Part shown: positions 52,901-64,000 of the stretch, piece by piece
Layout of the letters: every line of letters begins with the position of its first letter
Numbering within the stretch: the first letter of the stretch is position 1
Source: Icerya purchasi
Taxonomy: Eukaryota > Arthropoda > Insecta > Hemiptera > Monophlebidae
Direction of reading: 5' to 3'
Length of the DNA stretch: 64,000 nt
NCBI GenBank assembly: GCA_039619475.1
Contig: CM077115.1
Coordinates: forward strand, 416,896,557-416,960,556
The notes under the pieces: generated by a model
The model's database searches: none
Told to the model about the DNA's origin: nothing
Seen by the model: only the letters and a program-made list of their open reading frames with translations
Translations under genes and position numbers: made by a program

Positions 52901-54851
52901 CTGATAGTGAAGTTTATATTTATACTGATGCTAGTATTCAAGGAGTAGGAGCAATCTTTAAACAACCTCAAGAGGATGGGATGTTACATCCAGTTGCTTA
53001 TTTTTCAAAAAAATTAACTCCTGTGCAAAAAAAGAAAAAACCAATATATTTAGAATGTCTAGCAATCCGTGAAGCTATTATTTATTGGCAACATTGGCTA
53101 ATAGGTCGACCGTTTAGTGTTATAACGGATCATAAACCACTTGAAACATTGAAAGTAAAAGCACGAACAGATGAGGAGCTAGGAGATTTAGTATACTATC
53201 TCTCGCAATATAATTTTAAGATCACATATGCACCAGGAAAAGAAAATGTGGAAGCTGATTCCTTATCAAGAAATCCAGTCTTAGAATATTTTGAAAATAC
53301 AGAAGACGTACTACCAGTTATAAATATGGTAAAAATGGAACAAATCATTCAAGATCAGGAATTTAATAGAGAAGAAATCCAAAATTCAAAAAAAATAGTG
53401 AAAAAAGGAGAGATTTCTTTTAAATATCTTAAAAATAGACAACGAATCTTCATATCACAACAATTTGGATTACAATTAATAAAACAGATACATGAATACT
53501 ATGGTCACATCGGTGTTAATCATCTAATTGAAAAAATTAGACCATACTATTATTTCAAGAATATGGATAATAGCATTAAACAATTTTGCAGCAATTGCGA
53601 AATTTGTCTAAAAAATAAATCCCGAAGGTGCCAGAAAATTGGTTTATTGTCAAAACTGGGTCCAGCAAAAGAACCTTACGAAATTATGTCTATGGATTCA
53701 GTTGGAGGGTTTGGAAGTAATCGGTCTTCAAAAAAATATTTGCATATTTTTGTTGATCATTTCTCAAGATATGCCTTTATATCCACCTCAAAAGGTCAAA
53801 GTGCAAAAGATTACATAAAATTAATTGATCAACTGCCTAAAGAACACCAAATAGGTACAATTTTGTCCGATCAGTATGCCGGTATTAATTCAAAAGAACT
53901 TAAAAACTATTTAGAAAAAAGGAATATAACACTTATGTTTACATCTGTAGATAATCCAGAATCTAATGGATTAAATGAGCGTTTAAATCAAACATTACTA
54001 AACAGGATACGATGCAAAATGAACAGCGGAAAGAAAAGAGCTTGGTCAAAGATAGCAGCTGAATGTACCAATGAATATAATCAAACAACGCACAGTGTAA
54101 CAAGATTTTCACCATCATATTTACTTTATGGTGAAGAATCAACAATAGTCCCAAATGAATTTAGAGAAATTCGAAATTTAAAACATGATAGAGAACAAGC
54201 AATTATAAATTCAATAAAAAATTTTGAAATCAATAAGAGACGAATCGATAAAAATAGAAAAAAATACAACTTTAAGGAAGGAGAATTAGTCTTCATTGAG
54301 AAAGGAAATAAATTAAACCGTAACAAACTAGATGAAATTCGTAGTGGTCCATTTAGGATCATTCGTCAGATTTCAAACACAATATATGAAGTTGACTGTG
54401 GAAAGAGTCGCAAGGAAGCAAATTTTTTTCATAGTAGTAAACTAATTCCTCATAATGATATTGAAAATTAAGTTAGTTATTTATTAGTACTATATTTCAA
54501 TCGTTTATTGATTGAAGAAGATTTCAATTTTGGGGGGGGAGGGGAGATGTAAAATGGTTGCACTGCTTCCATTTTGTTTAACATAATAAACAGTAAACAG
54601 TAAAAAGCTAAAAAAGAAAAATCATTAGTAAATAAAACTATTTGGTTTGTTACTTCATGATTTTATATTATTGATTTAAATTACAAACTAAACACTTTCA
54701 AAATCGATTTTACTTTTATAGGTAAGTTTAAGAATTGTTAAAATAATATTACCTTTATTTTAATTGTATTGTATTGTATCATTAATAAATAAACAATTTA
54801 CTTTTATAGTTAAAATCGAGTGGAAGTTAATTCATATAAAAAACGTTTATA
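49936..54851 (+). mobile_element. Complete, apparently young Ty3/gypsy LTR retrotransposon (4.9 kb)
   Basis: Order is 5' LTR (49936-50239), primer region, gag (50258-51418), pol in the -1 frame (51415-54471), purine tract (54532-54547) and 3' LTR (54548-54851). The LTRs read identical over 304 bp, and both ORFs are open. Pol carries protease, RT, RNase H and integrase in Ty3/gypsy order, and no envelope gene is present. It sits in a TA repeat, so the target duplication (ATATA or similar) cannot be fixed exactly and the LTR ends are uncertain by a few bases. It is the only transposon here that could be autonomous. Confidence 0.95.
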
Positions 54852-57800
54852 TATATATATGTTATAGCGTTTTGATCATAATAGTGTAGACACGAGGAAA
54901 CTTGAGAAAAATTACTATATCATAGAATAGCAAAGTCGACCTAATTGTGGTTGTGCCTTTGCTGATGGAACATGCTTAGGGGAATGGCACATACCAATCA
55001 TCTTACAACTATTTCAGAAGCTAAAGGGAATTATGTTAGTATGTGGACAAGATAATGTCCGGTAGGCATGATAAGAAGCCGATGAAAGTCAGAATTCGTC
55101 CGGGCTAGTAGTAATGATTACCGCTTCTTACGTACTTAATGAAAGTTGTATACGAGGAACATGTCGGGGAGAGCGATTAATTTAGTCAGTCTGCGGTTAG
55201 TCGTTAAATTTAAGTTGATAAAACTTTATCGTAATCTAGTCTTACACATATAGATACATATATATATAAAAAAAAAAACATATAGTGTAAAAAAAATAAA
55301 AAGAGGAAAAAGGAATTTAACCAACTTTCATAAATCACAAGAGTACAAGAACAGGGAAAAGGAAATAATCACCTCGAGTACTCGCGTTGGCCGAACATTT
55401 ACAGAGAAAGTGACCGGAATCAAAATCAACGGAAGCCGGCGTGACATCCGTACTTTGAAACTGGAAACTGAACAGTCCAGATATACCCATTTTTTTTTTT
55501 GAATTTTATATATTTGTATTAATGAACAGTATTATTGAGTGGTTGATTGTGGATTGTGTGTTGCGTGTTTTGTGTTTTTGTTGTTGTCGTAACTCGTTCA
55601 GTACAACTGCATTTTCTGGTCGCTCGGTGAAAGAAAAATTTATGTCTTTTCCCGCAATAAGCTTCCTTACTTTTCTTTTGATTTCAATAGTACATGTATT
55701 CCCATCTCATTCTCCTCTCTTGCTCTTCGTGCTAACTCCACTCCTCAGAGTACAGTGGTCAGTGAATATGTCCACATATTAAATTCTTCATTTCCCCGTC
55801 AAATTTTCACTGATGGTTTCAAAAATGATAGCGGGGTGGCCGGTGCTTTTACGGCCCCCTCGCTTAATCACTCGGAATCCTTCAAACTTCCTTCCTTTTG
55901 TTCCATTTTTTTTCTGCTGAAGCAGTCTCCATTCTCCGTGGTGTCTCCTTTATTTCCTCTTCAAGAGGGATCTGTAAATTTCTCATTATTACTGATTCCA
56001 AATCTGTGCTGCCAGCTATCTCTTCTCCTCATTCCCACTCGACTAATGATATCATTCTTTCTGTTTGTGCCTCTATCTCCAACTTGCGTTAAGCACGTTC
56101 TATCCTTATTGACTTTTTATGGGTTCTTGGCCACTCTGGCATTGAGGGTAACGAAGCAGCTGACTTCCTAGCTCGCTCGGCGTCTCTCAATGGTCCATTC
56201 CTTCCGCATTTTCCTGCCTCAGACATCCTTTTCTTCTCCGCAAGTCTCCATACCAGACTATGGGTTGACATCTACCCTTCCTTTTTTGCCAATCGCTCCT
56301 CCTTCTACCTCCTCCTACAACCTACTCCCAGTTCACAGCGTTGGTACCAATTTCTTTTCTTTTCTCGGCGCTCGGCTATTGTTTCTTTAATCAGACGGAG
56401 GCTTGGTCATTCCCCCCTTCTCTTTTCTCGTTTTTCTTTTGCTCTTTCACCTTCTCCATTTTGCCCTCTCCACTCTACTGATCCTCCCTTTATATGCGAC
56501 CCCAACCATATCCTTTTTGAATGCCCTGCTGTTTTTCCTGAGTGCTCTCATCTATACGCCGAACTTTTGGCATTGGATCTTCCTACCCCTTTCAATGCTT
56601 CCTTTATTCTTTCCTTCCCACCTCCAGCCGCTATTCTCCTCCTTCTTCCCTTTATACTTTCTATCTCCGATCGCCTCAGAATCTGAGTAGGTGATCTAAA
56701 TCCATGTATTTGGGTCAGTGTTAACAACGAGCCCTTTAAAAAAAAAAAAAAAAAAAAATGAATTACTTAAAAAAAATTAATAATAGTACAATTTAATCAC
56801 GGATAAAATCATGGTTGTACTTTGCGCAGGTGTAGAGTGGCCGGATTGTTAGGTGTGGTGGTCTCGAGAGAATTTTGGCTGTACCCTGGGCTCGATTACG
56901 TTAGCGGATAAGAAAGAAAAAAAAAAAAGGTTAAATAAATAAATTATTTATCGCGTATTGAGCCACCCCATTTGGCTAGGTACATGATAATTTTGGCGAC
57001 CATCGACTAGCTTTTATTCAGAGTTAGAAATGTAAGAAACTTATTTGTAGAGGTCTGGCCGCGCCCAGCTGAGCTGCTATAATATATAGGAGGAAGCCCC
57101 TTAGTGGTGGACAGCTAAGATTTTCAAAAAATAAAACCAAAACTATAATACTTCGAGAAATGTGTAACTTTATTTATGGATTGATTTAGTCAACAAAGTT
57201 TAAAATCAAAATAAGTAAACAAAAATGCAATTTCTGCTTAAAGTAATTTGCAGACCTAAATCAAACTTTGATAAAGAAAAATACAATCACTGCAAGTGGC
57301 ACCTAGTACCGGTCACATTTAACTTCCGACTCCAAACACCGGATATTTTCAAAACATGCCGCATCGATCGCATATGTAGGCATCTGCACATTCAGGAATA
57401 TACCCGGATATGCTTCATGAGCCATTGCAGGTGAAACACTATATTCAGTTTTCGTCATGCTCTTCTGAGCACAGTAGATATGTAGTTTTTCCTATTATGG
57501 TTACTTTTTCTTAGCTTCATCTCCACTTTTTCTTTGTTGTCCTTTACGCCCTTGGTTTGTTCCCGTTTCTCTTCTATTGCTGTTTTGAATTTAGCTCCTG
57601 TTTTTTTTCTTTTTCTTCTTAATCTTCTTCAACGCTAATTCTGTATATTAGAATTTCACTTCTTTCACATTTTCTTTTGCAGGCCGCTGATTGTTTTTTG
57701 ACAGTAATGGCGACAATTTTTCGGTTGCAACGTCACTTCTCAACGGTTCAGTGCCGATGTATTATATAGAGTGCTTTTGGGATTGTACAGTGCGACGAAG

Positions 57801-60800
57801 CTTCTCACAAAAAAACATTTCTTTGGATAAAACTTTATCTATCGCGGTTTGTAATCTTCGTTGGTCAAATTTTCTCTTCCTGTTTTGTCTCTTCCATTCC
57901 GATTTATCCTCATTTTTCTGTCTTTTGAAACAATGTGCAACAATTATTACAATAAGTATGAACACTTACGAGAAAAAACAATTTGTTCGCTGCTCGGTGT
58001 TAAGAGACAATTTTGTGTCCGATACTATAGGGAATCGTCAAAATTATGTGTTCCATAATAAAACTATTTTGGAAATCAACAAAAACTTTCAAAGGTAACA
58101 CGAATAATAATGGAACACCGCCTTTATTAACAATTACCACAAACATTTCAACGTAAAAACTTAGCAGTAACACTTACTTGGATCTAATGTGATGCAACGT
58201 TTTCCCATCAAAAACGGCAATCGATCGCTCCTGTCGTGGTCTTTGGCGTTATCGGCAATGTCCCATGACCCTGTATTGCTACGTTCCCCCGCGCTTATTT
58301 GAAACGTTTTTGAATCGAACGCGTTGTGACTCGCTGAGATAGTACAATGTCCGATACTAGGTGCCGACCGGCGTTACGGAGCTCCCCCTTTCTCTCTACA
58401 TATATATACGTATGTATACGTTTGTGTGTGTGTTTAAAAAAACGGGGAGCTCAACGTACAACATTCATGTAATATTTTTTAATCCAATGTGTCTATTTGT
58501 CAGGCCTTAGCAAAACTTTTGCAACGGAAAAAATAGCCATTTGTCGCCGAGTTGAAGGAAGTAGTGGGAAAACGTGCGGGTGTCGAGTGTAATTTGTGGA
58601 GCAGTTGCAAAAAAAAACCAAGAACGACTGCTGCACCCATTCGCTAATTAACAGCCAATAGATATACCAATAGAGGTTGCATGCAATCCATGAAATGTAC
58701 ATTTTTCGGACCGTTCGTTTGCGCGCAGTTCCCTTAAATTACGATTCCGATCACTTCACCAGCTGCGAATTTTATTCGTTATCGCGTTAATGTCGCGTAA
58801 TATTCCGCGCGTCAATGAATTATTTTTTTACCAATATGTAAATAAACTTCTACGTATAGTAATTCTGTTCAACTGTGTAAAGCTAGTAATGTAACTTAAT
58901 AGCTGACTTTCTCTCTCAGATGTGGCGAGATTCATTTCTATCGATTGGCAACATGTTTATAGTTACAGTTTTGCGCCTGCATTCCGTTGTGATATATTCA
59001 ATTAGGTTTTTATTCGGCAATTTTATATATAATTTTGCGTCGCATTTTTACATTTTTATCGAAAAAGAACTGTAAAAATATTTAAATCTTCACCACTGCG
59101 ATAGGTATAACATTGTAAAGAACCGAAATAAATCTGCCCACCACCAGATCTGTTCATCGATCAATGATGATTCTTCCGGAATTGGTAAGGTGGTAAGTGT
59201 AACGCACAATGCGATTAAGACAACACAACAAAACGTAAGTCCACCGTTTCGAGAAATCGTTTCTATTCAATATTATACAAACGCCCGTTCTAACTCATCG
59301 CAATAACAGACGCATCACAAAAATATCAACCAGAGACAGATATTATCAATAGTCAAAGTAAACAGTTCACCTCTACCTGTTAGATTTTTCAACCAACTCA
59401 GAATGGATTTCGTCAGGGAGCATCGAAACCAAATAAAAATGTATGTATGCCTAGAAATTTAAAATAACTAAGAATCCTCTGTCGATGTGCTACATAGCGC
59501 GGGTACCATTCGTAGCATTTCTAACTTGTAACATTCACGAATGCGCAGCGAACAGTACCAGAACCGAAAAGCTGTGCTCAATGATTATGCTTAAGAGTCT
59601 TGCCAAGTTCTATTCACGGTGTAATACGATTTAACTGGTTGAAATATTTGTTTTTGCTGGTTTCACAACATGCTAATGTTATGTTTTGCAATAATGATGG
59701 CTTCGAGCAAAGTCAACGACTGTGTAATTTTTAATTGTTCCCGATAGCTAAATTATAATTTTTTGGACTATCAAGGTGGTTAGAGGAAGAATTTAGCGTA
59801 CTTGATTTATTCGATGATAATCGAACATTTCTTCTATTCGGGGATATTTCCGATGTCCGAAACATTTTTAATCATATTTCGGATCGAATTAGTTTTAAAG
59901 TAGAATTATTTTCGAATGTTTAAATCGCAGAAAAATTAGATACATTAAACAGCGATAATATACACATAATATTGTAATCTTGTTTTACTGCTATCGTTCT
60001 GCAATATTTAAAGTCCACTCTAGAATAAGGCTCAAAATTAGAGTGCTTACGCTTAATCATTCCTTCCGAAAACTTGCACGAGATAGAAAAGAAAACGAAA
60101 AATGAACCAGACTGTTTACGTTCTACATTAAATTCTTTACAATGGGAAACACCTCTGTTCCTTGTAGATACCAACGAAACATTACAACCGAGACATATTG
60201 GCGTAGTCGAAAAAAATCGTATTGTTCAAAGTCAAGTTAAATTTATGGCGATAAAATAAATAGTGACTGTGAAAGCCTCCCCTATCGAGTAATATAAGCC
60301 CTTTCCAATTCGACGGTCCGAAATAAAAAAAAAACAAATCAATTTCCAAAATTTACCTATACCGTTGGAACATGCCCTGATTTGACCAGCGGCTTCGTTT
60401 TACAACGCTTTCTTTTTAGCCGACTGCGATTTATGCAATACACACGTTCGATATGAGCATGATTTTGTCTTACAAGGAGAGGTCACGATCTGCGGGTCAC
60501 CGATTTTGATAAAACTTTTGCAGATCGATAAAAGACCATGAGTATATAAACTGTGTAAAATACTATTAGAATGCACCTTTTTGATTTAGACGAGAAATTT
60601 AAATTTTTAACAGCCGCATTTAACGGATAATGTAATACAACCGTTCGGACAAACACATGCCATAAATTCCGGATTATGTTTATATTTATTTTATGAAAAT
60701 GGTTCGGAAGACTGATCATTCTAAAATGAAGTATATTAAACAAAAAAATGATTAAAAAACAATTAAAAATGGTTTTTAAAAAATCAGTTTTTAATTTAAT

Positions 60801-61360
60801 AAAAATTTACACGTGTCATTTATTACATTTATATACTATAAAAACACAGATTACAATGTATATATTTTGTGGTGTAGCGGTAAAAGTGACGTCTATTTGT
60901 ACATACTTGGGAAGTAAGGTGTGTGTCGGAGTTCGAATCCCCCCCGCGGTGTCCCGTAAAATTTTTGATTCTTATTTTTAAATTACTAATTTTTAACTAA
61001 TTATTTAAATTCTTTATACATAACTATATAAATATAATAACAATTTTTAAACATTTAAATTATTTAACGACTGTTTTTGTGCATGGCTTCCCTCTAAACA
61101 TTCGGATAAACGTGAAATATTTTTAAATGTAAGTGAAATTTGTTTTTCAAATTAAAAATTAAAATGACTTTACACTTGTGCTAATAATTCATTTATATGT
61201 TGCAGTAAATGTCGCAGGAATTTCTGTTTTCATTGTTTTTATGATCTGTGTCACCCCAAATTATGTAAATAAAAATTAAGTTTGTAGCATTTTAATTATA
61301 ACTGATATTCATCAATTCTCTTATTTTATATGTAGGTACGTATATTTTTTTATTTATATT

Positions 61361-61398
<38 letters not shown>

Positions 61399-64000
61399 GA
61401 ATTTGTTGTGTATAAAACATATTTATCTTACGCTTTATTATATTTATGTAGTTATGTATAAAGAATTGAAATAATTAGTTAAAAATTAGTAATTTAAAAA
61501 TAAGAATCAAAAATTTTACGGGACACCGCAGATATGTACAAATAGACGTCACTTTTACCGCTACACCACAAAATATATACATTTTAATCTGTGTTTTTAT
61601 AGTATATAAATGTAATAAATGACACGTGTAAATTTTTATTAAATTAAAAACTGATTTTTTAAAAACCATTTTTAATTGTTTTTTAATCATTTTTTTGTTT
61701 AATATACTTCATTTTAGAATGATCAGTCTTCCGAACCATTTTCATAAAATAAATATAAACATAATCCGGAATTTATGGCATGTATTTGTCCGAACGGTTG
61801 TATTACATTATCCGTTAAATGCGGCTGTTAAAAATTTTAATTTCTCGTCTAAATCAAAAAGGTGCATTCTAATAGTATTTTACACAGTTTACATACTCAT
61901 GGTTTTCTATCGATCTGCAAAGTTTCAACAAAGTCGGTGACCCGCAGATCGTGACCTCTCCTTGTTAGATCAGCTTTTTATCTTTTCTGTCGTGCAAACA
62001 GTAGATGAACGCGCTTTTTTAGCGGAATTTGCAATCGTGGTCTATACCCCGTCACGCATCCCGGGTATTTCGAACGACTGCAAAAGTGCTCGACCAAATG
62101 CTCTCTCGTGGACCAGTATCATTCAATGCTAGTTCTATTAAACCTTTGAGGACTCTCATTTTCGGAGCCAATTTAATGCGACTACAGAAGAGAATTGTTT
62201 ACTCTTTGTCATCGAAAAGCCTATTATTAATCAGCATAAACACCAAACTTGGCCGGGAAATGTCCCGCCGCGTACTACCTACGTTGGTCTTTACGTGGCT
62301 TTCTAACCAGGCGGATCCTGATATCATATAAAGAGCGGCTGACCATTGTCATTAGTAATCTTAAGGCAAGTGAAGAAAACTCGCAGTGTGCAGAAACAGA
62401 CTCCGCCCAACAGATATATCGCATTAACGCACCGAATGCGCATCTAGGTCGTCAACGTCCCAACAAAAAGGTTGTAACCACTTTTTCGGGGTTCCAAAAT
62501 TGCCCATCAGCTGTCAGTGTCCACCGTGGATTAAAACAGTTCGAGAACCCGACGTTCTACAGCATGGAGACATGCTGTCTGTGTGAGCAATCCGCGGCAA
62601 CCGTCGGACTGTCGTGAGTGCGAGGCATCGGCACATCAACGCTCCAACAGCATTGCGTGCTTTGTGAATGAGTCCTTTTGCAGCCGCAAGCGGATAAAAG
62701 CTTTTTTGTAAATTGATACACAGCTCACTGCTGTCTAACTGACAGCCCTAAACAATTGATGGTCTCATGGACGAGCTCGTGATTGCAGCAGCCATATATC
62801 GCGAGTGTTTCAAATTGAACAAAGTTCCTCTCGTACATGCAACACGGAAAAACGCGACACACTCATTACTGTGCGTATGTATATTTTACATTCTGCAAAG
62901 GATAAAGCACTAAAGCGTAATGTTACGTATTATAATAAAGTCGAATGGTTTCATCGCACTCTGACGAGTGGAATTCACCGTTTATTTTGCAGTTAAGGTT
63001 ATGCGGAATCAGAATTGCCAGTGTAACGGTCGGATGTTCATTAAGAGCGTCTGCCGGGGGGTCAGTACGTCTAGTAGAATAAGTGCGAGCTAATCTTTTC
63101 GGAAAACCGGAATTCGGCGTCTATCGAAGTAATGAAAATTAAACGGATTCGCCGAGAAAGATAAAAATGTAAGCGATTGCCGGCTAGCTGTTGAAGCGTT
63201 AAATTATCCGTCGACAGCGGAATTATCGTCGGCATTATAATCGTGATTAAAATTTACACTTCAAAAATTTCCCGCTTCCTGATTACGGAGTAGATGGTCT
63301 GTGGCCGGGAAAAGTTTTTCCGCTGTTCCAGACAAATTACTACCCTAACAAGCCGCCGAAATAATAATTATAAGGTAAATTCTGTTGCGGCAATTCTTTT
63401 CAAACTGCTCGAGTGCAGCTAACGAATCCGAACGGAAACAAGAAACTAGTCCGGCAGGTAGAATATTAGCGCGCTGCAAAACAAAGGGAAAAATATTCTC
63501 CAACGAAAATAGCGGCATTTTTCTTCGTGCCCGTTATTACGAACCTTAATAACCGCAGTTCAACATCGTTACAGACTTTTACTTCCAGATGCGTTCGGTC
63601 GGCGGCGATTAAAATTTTCCAGAAAACGAACGCCTGGAACATTTTTCACTTGAACACCTTAGAAATAAAGCAATAGCAAAAAAGAACCGAACCGTAATAA
63701 CGGTAAAGGTGATTAAAAAATGAAATTTTACATCTTACCGAGACGTTAGAAATGTATCGCTTTCAGTTTTGTCGCCGAGTTCTTTCGATGGCACTAATTG
63801 CAAATGGCAACTGCGACCACGTTTTCGTCTCTTGTTGCTATCATTAATAAAAAATAGCCTCCAGCAACTGTACCGAGTGCAGCTAGTTTTATATGTAAGA
63901 ATAAAACGAAATTTAACGTCTCAGTTAATATGGATAAGGGCCAAGATATACCTGAATAAATATCATACAGAAATCATACGTGTTCTATATGGGTTCTATT

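Overview
The window is AT-rich eukaryotic DNA, almost certainly from an insect. The evidence is the repeat content: Jockey-type and RNase H-bearing LINEs, Ty3/gypsy LTR retrotransposons, a mariner derivative with TA target duplications, long poly-A/poly-T retrotransposon tails, and insect-style palindromic repeats whose ends read CCGACTTCAAAAAAGG. Nothing looks bacterial: no operons, no ribosome binding sites, no dense ORFs. I found no host protein-coding gene I could name. Most of the window reads as intergenic or intronic DNA carrying layers of transposons of different ages.

Layout. 1-427: one arm of a long inverted-repeat element whose full copy lies at 60473-61964. 428-6153: no recognisable gene. 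6154-9674: a cluster of nested palindromes, including a mariner-derived foldback at 8714-9239. 10801-11292: 3' end of a dead RNase H LINE. 12748-16466: a nearly full-length but broken Jockey-type LINE (minus strand). 19458-22118: an inverted, very similar copy of the 7350-9674 palindrome cluster. 23804-24170: another LINE 3' end. 25006-25297: a perfect-looking palindromic MITE. 26214-32386: a Ty3/gypsy-type element on the minus strand with two 1.03-kb LTRs, a gag with 15-residue repeats and a partial integrase, but no protease or reverse transcriptase. 34222-36004, 39886-40640, 42691-43545, 45790-47023 and 55690-56758: decayed LINE fragments. 49936-54851: a complete Ty3/gypsy element with identical 304-bp LTRs and open gag and pol. 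60473-61964: a 1.5-kb element made of two long inverted arms, with a tRNA-like pol III promoter motif in one arm.

The only module that looks able to function now is the element at 49936-54851. Gag (386 aa) ends in TAG directly after a textbook -1 slippery heptamer, A AAA AAC. Shifting there opens straight into Pol, which has protease, reverse transcriptase, RNase H and a D,D35E integrase. It has no normal tRNA primer site. Instead a 13-nt stretch right after the 5' LTR is complementary to an LTR segment about 30 bp downstream of a TATA box, which suggests Tf1-like self-priming. These three features together are my main candidate for something worth following up.

All calls come from reading the sequence and from family knowledge; no database search was run. 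Boundaries of degenerate elements are approximate.
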